Positions 17,029 to 25,985 of a stretch of DNA of 64,000 bases are shown here, piece by piece. The stretch is taken from contig NZ_JANUBZ010000001.1 of NCBI RefSeq assembly GCF_024808665.1, forward strand, positions 248,001-312,000, given 5' to 3'. This DNA comes from Mucilaginibacter empetricola (GTDB lineage Bacteria; Bacteroidota; Bacteroidia; Sphingobacteriales; Sphingobacteriaceae). Both the position numbers and the translations under genes were made by a program. The notes below the pieces were generated by a model that saw nothing but the letters and a program-made list of their open reading frames with translations, was not told where the DNA came from and searched no databases. Each line of letters begins with the position of its first letter. Position 1 is the first letter of the stretch.

Positions 17029-17823
17029 ATGATGAAAGAAATAGAACTTGAAATATTACCAACAGCGCTTTTAGCAGATTACTGCCAATTAGTACATAAC
17101 GATGCGCAGCAAAAGTTTGAAGATTTAAAGGATAGCGAATTGTCTGCCGGCACTTTCAGCTTTTATACATCGGTCTCAGCCGTGTTCTCTTCCAAGATAG
17201 AGGGTGAGGCTATTGAGATGGACTCTTACATCAAACACAAAATGCTGGGAACTAAATTCCTACCGGATTATACGCAAAAAATAGATGATCTGTATGAAGC
17301 CTATGAATTTGCACAGAAACAACCATTAGAAAAAAAAACAGTTAAACAGGCTCATACTTTATTAACCAAACACATCTTACAAAGACCACAACGTGGTAAA
17401 ATTCGCAACGGCATGATGTACGTGATGACGCCAGTTGGAAAAATTGAGTATGTTGCCTGTGACGCCGGATGTGTAAAGCAGGAAATGAAAAGGCTTTATG
17501 GCGACATTTCAAAGTTGCTTCGGGTTGATTTAAATGTTAAAGAAGCTCTGTTCTTCGCCTCAATGATCCATCTTATTTTCGTGAAGATCCATCCTTTTGA
17601 TGATGGGAATGGCAGGACAGCAAGGCTGCTCGAAAAATGGTTCCTGGCGCAGAAGTTGGGCAATAAAGCATGGTTTATTCAATCAGAAAAGCACTATTAT
17701 GACCAGCATCAAACCTATTACGCAAATATTCGCTTAATGGGGCTTGAATATGATTTGCTGGATTATTCAAAGGCACTTCCTTTTTTATTAATGCTTCCTC
17801 AATCATTGTTTATCGAAAATTAA
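17029..17823 (+). CDS. Fic domain protein (class II-like, with inhibitory helix)
   Basis: Fic proteins usually transfer AMP from ATP to target proteins. The 264-residue protein has a complete active-site motif HPFDDGNGRTAR starting at His188. The N-terminal half contains Ser54-x-x-x-Glu58-Gly59 (in SSKIEGE), matching the (S/T)xxxE(G/N) autoinhibitory helix, which makes it a self-inhibited class II-type Fic. There is no separate antitoxin gene. It follows ilvA by 38 nt and precedes a bidirectional terminator, so it may be cotranscribed with ilvA; the target is unknown. Confidence 0.9.
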   Translation: MMKEIELEILPTALLADYCQLVHNDAQQKFEDLKDSELSAGTFSFYTSVSAVFSSKIEGEAIEMDSYIKHKMLGTKFLPDYTQKIDDLYEAYEFAQKQPLEKKTVKQAHTLLTKHILQRPQRGKIRNGMMYVMTPVGKIEYVACDAGCVKQEMKRLYGDISKLLRVDLNVKEALFFASMIHLIFVKIHPFDDGNGRTARLLEKWFLAQKLGNKAWFIQSEKHYYDQHQTYYANIRLMGLEYDLLDYSKALPFLLMLPQSLFIEN

Positions 17824-17836
17824 ATATATCCACATA

Positions 17837-17871
17837 AAAAATCCCCGATTGGAAACCAATCGGGGATTTTT
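17837..17871. terminator. Bidirectional terminator between fic and atpC
   Basis: A 16-bp stem (17837-17852 with 17856-17871) around an AAA loop, with an A-run on one side and a T-run on the other, so it can stop both the plus-strand Fic transcript and the minus-strand atpDC transcript. Confidence 0.9.
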
Positions 17872-17894
17872 AATATCAGAGATCAGGCCGATAA

Positions 17895-18149
17895 TTATTT
17901 GTGCTGAATACCTTCGGCTAAAATAATTACTTTGTTGTTTGATGCTTCTACAACACCGCCCTTAATCAAATAAACGTCTTCTTTGCCAGCACTGCCGCCA
18001 CGTACAACTACTTTGCCATCTTCCAGTGTAGAGATGATAGGCGCGTGGTGGTTCAGTATTTCAAAAGATCCCAAAGTACCGGGAAGCGTTACCGAGGTGG
18101 CTTCGCCTTCGTATACTGTTTTATCGGGAGTAAGGATTTCTAATGTCAT
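17895..18149 (-). CDS. atpC: ATP synthase epsilon subunit
   Basis: Central-stalk subunit of F1, which couples rotation to the catalytic head and can inhibit ATP hydrolysis. At 84 residues it consists only of the N-terminal beta-sandwich (LEILTPDKTVYEGEATSV, ILNHHAPIISTL); the C-terminal helical hairpin of longer epsilon subunits is missing, as is usual in Bacteroidota. It follows atpD on the minus strand, separated by a repeat-filled gap of about 117 nt. Confidence 0.95.
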   Translation of the reverse strand: MTLEILTPDKTVYEGEATSVTLPGTLGSFEILNHHAPIISTLEDGKVVVRGGSAGKEDVYLIKGGVVEASNNKVIILAEGIQHK

Positions 18150-18158
18150 GCTCTTTTA

Positions 18159-18266
18159 AATGTGCAAATCTGCGAATGTGCAAATGTGCAGATGATTTTA
18201 ATATATTAATGAGCAAATATACAGATGACATGAATTTGCACATCTGCACATTTACTCATCCGCACA

Positions 18267-18268
<2 letters not shown>
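18159..18268. repeat. CACAT-type repeats in inverted orientation between atpD and atpC
   Basis: The left part (18159-18194) has AATGTGCAAA and ATGTGCAGATG units; the right part (about 18230-18268) has the complementary TTTGCACATCTGCACATT and CCGCACATTAA. Together they form an imperfect large inverted repeat, and the right end overlaps the atpD stop codon. Confidence 0.65.
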
Positions 18269-19787
<1,519 letters not shown>

Positions 19788-19844
19788 TTAATGTATTTTA
19801 AGTGAAATTGGCAGATGAAAAAATCACCCGCTATTTCAGAGGCG

Positions 19845-19852
19845 CAAAGTTA
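19845..19852 (-). promoter_or_regulatory. -7 box of the atpDC promoter
   Basis: On the minus strand this reads TAACTTTG, a full match to TAnnTTTG. It would start transcription about 65 nt before atpD. No matching TTTG is found 19-21 nt upstream of it, so the -33 part is weak. Confidence 0.5.
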
Positions 19853-19954
19853 AGATTTATAAGCAAATATTAAAATAGCCCCTACAGTTTTTTTTAGGTG
19901 ATGGTAAACACCACTTGTTTTTAAGCGTCTGACGCTGTTTTATCTAAAAACATA

Positions 19955-20000
19955 GCGTTCATTTTTGAACGCGTGAACGCCATGAACACCGTGAACGCTG
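19955..20000. repeat. TGAACGC tandem units and a small hairpin after the oxidoreductase gene
   Basis: GCGTTCA (19955-19961), a TTTT loop and TGAACGC (19966-19972) form a hairpin; TGAACGC-like units then continue with a 9-nt period to 20000 (four units). On the minus strand the hairpin is followed by a T-rich stretch, so it may act as a terminator for the gene ending at 20019. Confidence 0.5.
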
Positions 20001-20018
20001 CTAAAATTCCAGGAACTG

Positions 20019-21005
20019 CTACACGCTAACCTTTAAAACCACCTTCCCTATCAAGTCGCCGCTTTCCATCAAAGTATGTGCATCAGCTGCTCTTTCCAGC
20101 GGAAAAACTTTGTTAATAATGGGTTTTATCTTTCCAGCTGCGAGTAAGGGCCAGATATTTTTTTCAAGTTTGGTAGCGATTGCTGATTTGAAGGCGACAT
20201 CTCTGCTACGCAATGTAGAACCTGTAATAGTCAGTCTTTTGCTCATCACGACAGATAAATCAACCTGAACATCTTTACCCAGCATCATATTGATCATTAC
20301 CAGCCTGCCATCATCTGCCAATGATTTAATATTAGACTGCACATAATTGCCGCCTATCATATCTAAAATAACATCTACACCTTTACCCTTAGTTATTTCC
20401 TTAATAACCGCAGCAAAATTTTCTGTTTTATAATTGATTGCCCGTTCCGCACCCAGGCTTTCGCAAAACCTGCATTTTTCATCCGAGCCGGCAGTTACGT
20501 ATACTTTATGTCCTAAAGCATTGGCCATTTGTATAGCAGCAACACCAATACCGCTCGATCCACCATGTACAAGCAGAGTCTCATTGTCTTTCAATTGCCC
20601 CCGGTCAAATACATTGCTCCATACGGTGAAAAATGTTTCGGGCAGTGATGCAGCTTCTTCAACACTTAAATTATCGGGTACAGGCAGGCATTGTCCTTCA
20701 GGAACCGCACAATATTCAGCATAACCACCTCCGGTTAACAAAGCGCACACTTTATCGCCAACCTTCCAGCGCGAAACGTCTTCACCAATCTGCTCAATAA
20801 CTCCGGCAATTTCCAGCCCCGGAATATCCGGCGATGCGCCTTTCGGCGGTGGATAATTTCCTTTACGCTGGTAAACATCAGGCCGGTTAACTCCGGCGGC
20901 ATAAACTTTTACCAGTACTTCATCTGCTTCGCATACTGGTTTTGGTCGCTCATCTATCTGCAAAACTTCAGGTCCACCGGGTTCCGTTATTATAATTGCT
21001 TTCAT
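20019..21005 (-). CDS. NAD(P)H-quinone oxidoreductase-like MDR protein
   Basis: A 328-residue member of the zinc-free medium-chain dehydrogenase/reductase group (quinone oxidoreductase/PIG3 type). The N-terminal half has AAGVNRPDVYQRKGNYPPP and the cofactor half has VHGGSSGIGVAAIQMA, the usual NADPH-binding loop. Zinc-binding cysteines are not apparent. I start at the ATG at 21005 (MKAIIITEPGG) because an upstream ATG at 21041 adds 12 residues unlike the family. It is divergent from the Crp/Fnr gene, across a repeat-rich gap. The physiological substrate is unknown. Confidence 0.87.
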   Translation of the reverse strand: MKAIIITEPGGPEVLQIDERPKPVCEADEVLVKVYAAGVNRPDVYQRKGNYPPPKGASPDIPGLEIAGVIEQIGEDVSRWKVGDKVCALLTGGGYAEYCAVPEGQCLPVPDNLSVEEAASLPETFFTVWSNVFDRGQLKDNETLLVHGGSSGIGVAAIQMANALGHKVYVTAGSDEKCRFCESLGAERAINYKTENFAAVIKEITKGKGVDVILDMIGGNYVQSNIKSLADDGRLVMINMMLGKDVQVDLSVVMSKRLTITGSTLRSRDVAFKSAIATKLEKNIWPLLAAGKIKPIINKVFPLERAADAHTLMESGDLIGKVVLKVSV

Positions 21006-21039
21006 TATTGTTTGTCTTTTAATATTTATCCACCTTGTC

Positions 21040-21069
21040 ATATTGATCCGCCAACTGGCGGATCAATAT
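21040..21069. repeat. Perfect 14-bp palindrome upstream of the oxidoreductase gene
   Basis: Arms ATATTGATCCGCCA (21040-21053) and its exact complement (21056-21069) with a 2-nt loop. It starts 35 nt upstream of the minus-strand ATG at 21005 and so lies in the promoter or 5' leader of that gene. Confidence 0.65.
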
Positions 21070-21177
21070 CTTCTTCGCCATAAATGTAGGCGACTTGCAA
21101 TGATGTACACTTTTCTCGCGCAGAAGATCCTTCACTACGTTACCCATGACATCATTGGATAATTAAACTAATAGAAA

Positions 21178-21330
21178 GACCCCATCGGGGTCAAATATCG
21201 GTAGAGAAAAAACGATAACAATTATGTCGTGCCGTAGGTACGAAACCTATACGTGGGCAAGGTGGCGTACCTACAGCACGCTAAAATCGGCTATAACAAT
21301 ATTCTACCGATATTTTGCACCTATGGCGCA
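21178..21330. repeat. Nested inverted-repeat element with terminal mini-hairpins
   Basis: Outer hairpin GACCCC-ATC-GGGGTC (21178-21192); then AAATATCGGTAGA (21193-21205) pairs perfectly with 21303-21315; inside this, 21229-21243 pairs with 21266-21280 at 14 of 15 positions (CGTGCCGTAGGTACG); and a closing hairpin lies at 21316-21330. The regular nesting marks a non-autonomous repeat, not a gene. Confidence 0.75.
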
Positions 21331-21411
21331 TTTTTGTCATTTTGCCTTCATAGTCCACGGATTTTAAAACTCAGGATGACAACCCTTTTTATTGTCATGG
21401 GTATCGGTATT

Positions 21412-21505
21412 AAACTTACGAAGTTTAATTCGATGTTATTTGTTTTTAATGGCCTCATTGAGGGCTGCGCCGTTTAAAAACTTCGTGAGTTTTTCGGCGT
21501 TTTTT
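21412..21505 (+). repeat. Split ACGAAGTTT palindrome ending in a terminator-like hairpin
   Basis: 21412-21426 pairs with 21478-21492 at 14 of 15 positions; this is a diverged, opened-out relative of the palindrome at 7413-7445. The right half also forms CGCCG (21468-21472), inner AAAAACT/AGTTTTT, CGGCG (21495-21499) followed by six T's, which is a good intrinsic terminator shape on the plus strand, although no plus-strand gene lies upstream. Confidence 0.55.
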
Positions 21506-21564
21506 AATGCAGATAAACACTTACCATTTTTTTAGTCCGATCTTTAGTGCTTGAAATTATTTTG

Positions 21565-22134
21565 ATGTACGAACAGTTAGGTAAATTTATAACAGACCGC
21601 GTTGCTATAGATGATGAGCATTTGCATGTAATCTTTTCGCACTTTAAGCCTTTAACATTAAAAAAGAATGAAATGATTAATGTTTTGGGCATTCCTGCTC
21701 GCAGAATGTACTTTGTAAACAAAGGCTGTCTACGGGTATATTTTGTAAAGGCCGATGGGGCCGAAGTAACCCGCAGATTTGCTTTTGAAAACACGTTCTC
21801 CACTTCGTTAACTTCCTTTATAACCGGCGAACCCTTAACCGAAATAACGCAGGCTATTGAAACCTCCGACCTGCTTTATATCAGCCGCGATGATTTTTAT
21901 GGTTTGCTTGATGTTATACCCGCCTGGGAAAAATTTTACCGCAATTACCTGGAGTTTGCGTATGTAAATAATACGAAGCGCTTACAAAGCCTGGCCACGC
22001 AGGATGCCGCGGAGCGCTATAAACTACTATTAAAAGAGAGTCCGCATATGGTACTGCGTTTATCAAATAAACTGGTGGCCAACTACCTCAACCTGTCGCA
22101 GGAAGCCTTAAGCCGGTTAAAATCAAAAATCTGA
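21565..22134 (+). CDS. Crp/Fnr family transcriptional regulator
   Basis: A 189-residue protein with an N-terminal cyclic-nucleotide-binding-like beta-roll (about residues 20-115, including KGCLRVYFVKADGAEVTRRF) and a short C-terminal helix-turn-helix (LSNKLVANYLNLSQEALSRL). No Fnr-type cysteine cluster is seen. The ORF can begin with GTG at 21547, but ATG at 21565 (MYEQLGKFI) fits the family better. It is divergent from the quinone-oxidoreductase gene and directly upstream of the amidohydrolase and peroxiredoxin genes, which are plausible targets. Confidence 0.87.
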   Translation: MYEQLGKFITDRVAIDDEHLHVIFSHFKPLTLKKNEMINVLGIPARRMYFVNKGCLRVYFVKADGAEVTRRFAFENTFSTSLTSFITGEPLTEITQAIETSDLLYISRDDFYGLLDVIPAWEKFYRNYLEFAYVNNTKRLQSLATQDAAERYKLLLKESPHMVLRLSNKLVANYLNLSQEALSRLKSKI

Positions 22135-22206
22135 TTTTAATGATCCAGATCAATGTTTTTGAATCTAAACAGGCTGACCTTTGTTACTCACTAAATAAAA
22201 ACATTT

Positions 22207-23190
22207 ATGCGCGTAGTAACACTTGAAGAACACATAACCTTTCCCGAACTGATTGACAATATGCCAAAAGAGGCAAGGGACAAACATTACCTGGGCAAAT
22301 CGCCGGCCATACAGAAAATGATACCGAAACTGGCCGATATTGATGGCGAGCGCCTGCAATCAATGAACGATAATGGCATCAGTGTACAAGTACTCTCTGT
22401 AGCAGGCGAAGGAGCTGACCTGCTGGATGCCAAAGCCGGCCCTGCATTTGCCAAAGAATATAATGATGTTATCGCATCCCAAATTGCACCCTATCCCGAT
22501 AGGTTTAAAGCTTTTGCCCATCTACCTACAACTAATCCTGCCGCTGCTGCGGATGAATTGGAACGCACCGTAAAGAACTACGGCTTTTGCGGTGCACTCA
22601 TTAACGGGCTCACCAATGGCGAGTTTTTAGATGATGCCAAGTATGCACCCATTTTTGAGCGTGCGGAACAACTGGATGTACCCATTTACCTGCATCCCGG
22701 CTTGCCTCCAAAAGCCGTGTTTGATGCATATTACAATAATTTACCCAAACAGGCGGGAACATTTTTATCAATAGCCGGCTGGGGATGGCATTCGGAAACA
22801 GCATTACATACCTTGCGACTTATTGTATCGGGCACTTTGGATAAATATCCTAAACTAAAGCTCATCATCGGCCATATGGGCGAAATGCTGCCTATGATGA
22901 TGGTGCGCAGCGACAAAATGTTTGGGATTGACAATGGCGGCATTAACCAGCGTTCTATCATACAAACCCTGCGCGATCAGGTTTATATCACTACCAGCGG
23001 GCTTTTTACACTGCCGCCTTTACAGGTTGCTATTGATACTTTTGGCATCGATAATATTATGTTTTCAATAGATTATCCTTTCAGTACCAATGAAGCCGGA
23101 AGAGCATATTTAGATAGCATGCCACTTTCAAACACCGACATGGAAAAAATAACGCATGGCAACGCCGATAGGATACTTAAGCTCAAATAA
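22207..23190 (+). CDS. Amidohydrolase-superfamily protein, decarboxylase-like
   Basis: A 327-residue amidohydrolase_2 family TIM barrel. The N terminus reads TLEEHITF, with Glu-x-His in place of the usual His-x-His metal ligands; further ligand candidates are the His in YLHPG, the His in IIGHMGE and the Asp in FSIDYPF. This E-x-H pattern is known from gamma-resorcylate and 2,3-dihydroxybenzoate decarboxylases, so an aromatic acid decarboxylase is the best guess. It follows the Crp/Fnr gene and precedes a peroxiredoxin, in the same direction. Confidence 0.82.
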   Translation: MRVVTLEEHITFPELIDNMPKEARDKHYLGKSPAIQKMIPKLADIDGERLQSMNDNGISVQVLSVAGEGADLLDAKAGPAFAKEYNDVIASQIAPYPDRFKAFAHLPTTNPAAAADELERTVKNYGFCGALINGLTNGEFLDDAKYAPIFERAEQLDVPIYLHPGLPPKAVFDAYYNNLPKQAGTFLSIAGWGWHSETALHTLRLIVSGTLDKYPKLKLIIGHMGEMLPMMMVRSDKMFGIDNGGINQRSIIQTLRDQVYITTSGLFTLPPLQVAIDTFGIDNIMFSIDYPFSTNEAGRAYLDSMPLSNTDMEKITHGNADRILKLK

Positions 23191-23269
23191 GCATACACAG
23201 AAATGTAAAAAATAAACGGGCTCATTGTTAAACCACGTTAAATGATTTTATTTACAAAAAAATAAATCT

Positions 23270-23731
23270 ATGTCATTACAACCAGGCCAGGCGGCACCGC
23301 AGTTTAAATTATATTCTTCGGCATTAAAAGAAGTATCATTAGCTGATTTTAAAGGTAAAAAGGTAGTTATTCACTTTTTTCCGATGGCATTTACAGGCAC
23401 GTGCACTACACAATTATGCACCATGCGCGATAGTTTTGGTTATTATGATGGTTTAAATGCTATCATTTTAGGTATTTCTGTTGATTCGCCTTTTACATTG
23501 GCCAAGTTTAAAGAAGAGAACAATTACCAGTTTGATTTGCTTTCTGATTTCAATAAAGAAGTATCAACCGCTTATGACGCCATCTACGAAAACTTTGTTT
23601 TTGGTTTAAAAGGCGTATCAAAACGTGCTGCCTTTGTTATTGATGAGAATCAGAAAATTATATATGCCGAGGTGCTTGAGGTAGCAACAGACCTGCCCGA
23701 TTTTAGTGCCATTGCAGAGGCCGTAAAGTAA
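23270..23731 (+). CDS. Peroxiredoxin (AhpC/TSA family, BCP/AhpE-like)
   Basis: Thiol peroxidase of 153 residues. The peroxidatic cysteine is Cys45 in PMAFTGTC (the PxxxTxxC motif), and a second cysteine, Cys50, lies five residues later in the position of a resolving cysteine in BCP-type enzymes. The fold elements FPMAF, ILGISVDSPFTLAKF and AAFVIDENQ are in order. Length is typical. The gene ends 61 nt before the tRNA-Arg. It probably protects against peroxides in the cytosol. Confidence 0.9.
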   Translation: MSLQPGQAAPQFKLYSSALKEVSLADFKGKKVVIHFFPMAFTGTCTTQLCTMRDSFGYYDGLNAIILGISVDSPFTLAKFKEENNYQFDLLSDFNKEVSTAYDAIYENFVFGLKGVSKRAAFVIDENQKIIYAEVLEVATDLPDFSAIAEAVK

Positions 23732-23768
23732 AATTTCAAAAAAAATTATAACGGATTGAAAATTTTCC

Positions 23769-23776
23769 TATTTTTG
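23769..23776 (+). promoter_or_regulatory. -7 box upstream of tRNA-Arg
   Basis: TATTTTTG is a full match to the Bacteroidota TAnnTTTG box and ends 16 nt before the tRNA, the right distance for a short 5' leader. The -33 element is not clear. Confidence 0.5.
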
Positions 23777-23792
23777 CAGTCCGTTAAAAAAG

Positions 23793-23866
23793 GCACTTGT
23801 AGCTCAATTGGATAGAGCACCTGACTACGGATCAGGAGGTTAGGGGTTCGACTCCCTTCAAGTGCA
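23793..23866 (+). tRNA. tRNA-Arg (anticodon ACG)
   Basis: All arms fold: 7-bp acceptor stem GCACTTG/CAAGTGC, D arm GCTC/GAGC with the invariant GG in its loop, anticodon stem CCTGA/TCAGG with loop CTACGGA, variable AGGTT, T arm AGGGG/CCCTT with TTCGACT, and discriminator A. The CCA end is not encoded. ACG reads CGN arginine codons after conversion to inosine. Confidence 0.96.
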
Positions 23867-23876
23867 CTAAAATATT

Positions 23877-23955
23877 GCACTTTTAATAGCTCAATTAAAT
23901 AGAGCATCCCGATTGCAAATCGGGAAGGTTAGGGGTTCGACTCCTTTCAAGTGCA
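23877..23955 (+). pseudogene. Chimeric tRNA-like copy A (Arg body, Cys anticodon GCA)
   Basis: This 79-nt copy shares the acceptor 3' strand, variable loop and T arm with the adjacent tRNA-Arg, but has a different anticodon arm, CCCGA-TTGCAAA-TCGGG, with anticodon GCA. The D loop has AA where GG is invariant, three extra bases lie between acceptor and D stem, and the last acceptor pair and T-stem pairs are weakened. It is most likely a degenerate tRNA, though a tRNA-derived small RNA cannot be excluded. Confidence 0.7.
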
Positions 23956-23965
23956 CTGAAATATT

Positions 23966-24044
23966 GCACTTTTAATAGCTCAATTAAATAGAGTATCCCG
24001 ATTGCAAATCGGGAAGGTTAGGGGTTCGACTCCTTTCAAGTGCA
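23966..24044 (+). pseudogene. Chimeric tRNA-like copy B (tandem duplicate)
   Basis: A second copy, 89 nt downstream of copy A, identical except for one base (C to T in the 3' strand of the D stem, which weakens a pair). Near-identity means the duplication is recent or the copies are kept alike by recombination. The same defects as in copy A argue against a working tRNA. Confidence 0.7.
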
Positions 24045-24130
24045 CTGGATCAAGTCAATTGTCCATAGTCATAAACAAAGCGTTTTACTTTGTTATACAA
24101 GACTAAAAGGCCTCTGACTCAAGACTAAAT

Positions 24131-24165
24131 AAGCCTTTCTGTGTAGTACTGAAAGGCTTTTAATT
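24131..24165 (+). terminator. Terminator after the tRNA cluster, just before adk
   Basis: AAGCCTTTC (24131-24139) pairs with GAAAGGCTT (24151-24159) across an 11-nt loop and is followed by TTAATTT. It ends 11 nt before the adk ATG, so adk needs either read-through or a start site inside this region. Confidence 0.75.
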
Positions 24166-24175
24166 TGATAAAAGC

Positions 24176-24748
24176 ATGCTAAACCTGGTATTGTTTGGTC
24201 CCCCCGGGGCAGGGAAAGGTACTCAATCGCAAAAACTTATTGAAAAACATGGATTAATCCATCTTTCAACGGGCGATCTTTTACGCGGCGAAATTTCGCA
24301 GGGCACAGCATTAGGGTTAGAGGCGAAGAAATTGATGGATGAAGGCAAATTAGTCCCTGATGAAGTGGTTATTGGAATGATAAGCCATAAATTGGATGCT
24401 AATAAAGATGCTAAAGGATTCATCTTTGATGGTTTTCCACGTACAGTAGCTCAGGCCGAAGCACTGGATAGGTTATTGGAAACAAAAAATGCGCCTATAT
24501 TAGGCATGGTAGCTCTAGAGGTTACTGATGATGAGTTGGAGCAACGTTTACTACTAAGGGGTAAAGATTCAGGCAGACCTGATGATGCCAATCCGGAAGT
24601 TATCCGCAAAAGAATTAAAGAATACAATGATAAAACCGCGCCGGTGGCCGGTTTCTATAAAAATCAACATAAATTTAAAAGCATCAATGGCATCGGTTCT
24701 ATTCACGAGATATTTGATGCCATTAATCATGTTGTAAGTAACTACTAA
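24176..24748 (+). CDS. adk: Adenylate kinase (short type)
   Basis: Adk catalyses ATP + AMP = 2 ADP. The 190-residue protein has the P-loop GPPGAGKGT at 8-16, the AMP-binding segment HLSTGDLLR, FDGFPRTVAQAEALD and the arginine-rich RGKDSGRPDD in a short LID. The long zinc or LID insertion of 214-residue forms is missing, as in other short-type bacterial enzymes. It is followed by obgE with a repeat-filled 130-nt gap. Confidence 0.97.
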   Translation: MLNLVLFGPPGAGKGTQSQKLIEKHGLIHLSTGDLLRGEISQGTALGLEAKKLMDEGKLVPDEVVIGMISHKLDANKDAKGFIFDGFPRTVAQAEALDRLLETKNAPILGMVALEVTDDELEQRLLLRGKDSGRPDDANPEVIRKRIKEYNDKTAPVAGFYKNQHKFKSINGIGSIHEIFDAINHVVSNY

Positions 24749-24751
24749 TAT

Positions 24752-24863
24752 AATTTCGGATTTGCGCCACCGCTGTAGCTAAGGCGGCACGCGGTCGGAG
24801 GTTCGATTTCGGATTTTCAGCAGGCTGACTAATCTGCAATTGAACCAATAATACTCCGAAATT
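24752..24863. repeat. Repeat with CCACCGCT-AGCT-GGCGGCACGCGG core, between adk and obgE
   Basis: The core (24762-24796) matches the reverse complement of 6000-6034 at 29 of 35 positions. It lies within an inverted pair AATTTCGGA (24752-24760) and TCCGAAATT (24855-24863). A 10-nt direct repeat TTTCGGATTT also flanks the core at 24754-24763 and 24807-24816, which could be a target-site duplication or chance. Confidence 0.65.
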
Positions 24864-24878
24864 GAAATTCGAAATAAC

Positions 24879-25877
24879 ATGTCCCAGGGTTCCAATTTTG
24901 TTGATTATGTGAAGATTTGCTGCCGCTCTGGTCACGGAGGCGCTGGTTCATCTCATTTGCATCGTGATATATTGACGTCAAAAGGAGGTCCTGATGGTGG
25001 AGATGGAGGCCGTGGTGGCCATGTCATCTTAAAAGGTAATGCCCAGTTATGGACCATGCTGCACCTCAAATACCGCAAACATGTAATTGCAGGCGATGGA
25101 GATGCTGGTGGAAGTTCTTTAAGAAGCGGAAAAACCGGAAGAGATGAGATTTTAGAGGTTCCTTTAGGAACTACAGTTAGAAATTCGGAAACAGGCGAAA
25201 TTCTTTTCGATATAACCCAGGATGGCGAAACCAAAATATTGACTCCTGGCGGTCGCGGAGGATTGGGTAACTGGCATTTTAAAACATCTACTCAACAAAC
25301 ACCCCGTTTTTCACAACCAGGTGAGGATGGAAAAGAAGAATGGAATGTACTTGAATTAAAGGTATTAGCCGATGTTGGTTTAGTAGGCTTCCCTAATGCC
25401 GGTAAATCAACCTTGCTTTCGGTAGTATCGGCTGCCAAGCCGGAGATTGCTGATTACGCCTTTACCACCATTGTGCCTAACCTGGGTATAGTGGCATATC
25501 GTGGCGGAAAATCATTTGTAATGGCTGATATTCCAGGTATTATTGAAGGGGCTTCACAGGGAAAAGGTTTAGGATTTAGATTTTTAAGGCACATTGAACG
25601 TAACTCAGTGCTGCTATTTATGGTACCTGCCGACACTACCCGCACCATAAATGAAGAATACCAGATATTACTGCACGAATTAAAAGAATATAACCCCGAA
25701 CTGATTCATAAGCCAAGAGTGCTGGCCGTAACCAAGTCAGACATGCTGGACGATGAGCTTCAGCAGGAAATGAAAAAGGAACTTCCGGCCGATATTCCCT
25801 CAATCTTTATATCATCAGTAGCTCAAAAAAATATCAACGAGCTAAAAGATCTGCTTTGGAAAGAAATTAACAAGTAA
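24879..25877 (+). CDS. obgE: Obg family GTPase
   Basis: Essential GTPase linked to large ribosomal subunit assembly and stress control. The 332-residue protein has the glycine-rich Obg domain (about 5-160, with [12 protein letters not shown]), then the G domain with G1 GFPNAGKS at 170, G3 DIPG at 217-220 and G4-like TKSD. The C-terminal OCT extension of some homologues is absent, as is common in Bacteroidota. It ends the housekeeping part of the window. Confidence 0.97.
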   Translation: MSQGSNFVDYVKICCRSGHGGAGSSHLHRDILTSKGGPDGGDGGRGGHVILKGNAQLWTMLHLKYRKHVIAGDGDAGGSSLRSGKTGRDEILEVPLGTTVRNSETGEILFDITQDGETKILTPGGRGGLGNWHFKTSTQQTPRFSQPGEDGKEEWNVLELKVLADVGLVGFPNAGKSTLLSVVSAAKPEIADYAFTTIVPNLGIVAYRGGKSFVMADIPGIIEGASQGKGLGFRFLRHIERNSVLLFMVPADTTRTINEEYQILLHELKEYNPELIHKPRVLAVTKSDMLDDELQQEMKKELPADIPSIFISSVAQKNINELKDLLWKEINK

Positions 25878-25985
25878 TAATTTTTGCCTTAAAGAGTTAA
25901 AGCCGCTATTATTTCAATTTTGTGTAGTAGTAATTCCTATATTTACTATTAAATAGACTCTTGCTAATATTTAAATTTTCAAAAA

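Noticed and set aside
17029..17823. Fic as part of a toxin-antitoxin pair
   Set aside because: The inhibitory motif is inside the same protein, and no small antitoxin gene lies next to it.
21253..21477. ORF of 74 codons in the crp/fnr upstream gap
   Set aside because: It consists of the nested inverted repeat and the split palindrome; product has no family features.
23877..24044. CRISPR array or phage attachment site next to tRNA
   Set aside because: Only two 89-nt tandem copies exist, they are tRNA-like along their full length, and there are no spacers, cas genes or integrase nearby.
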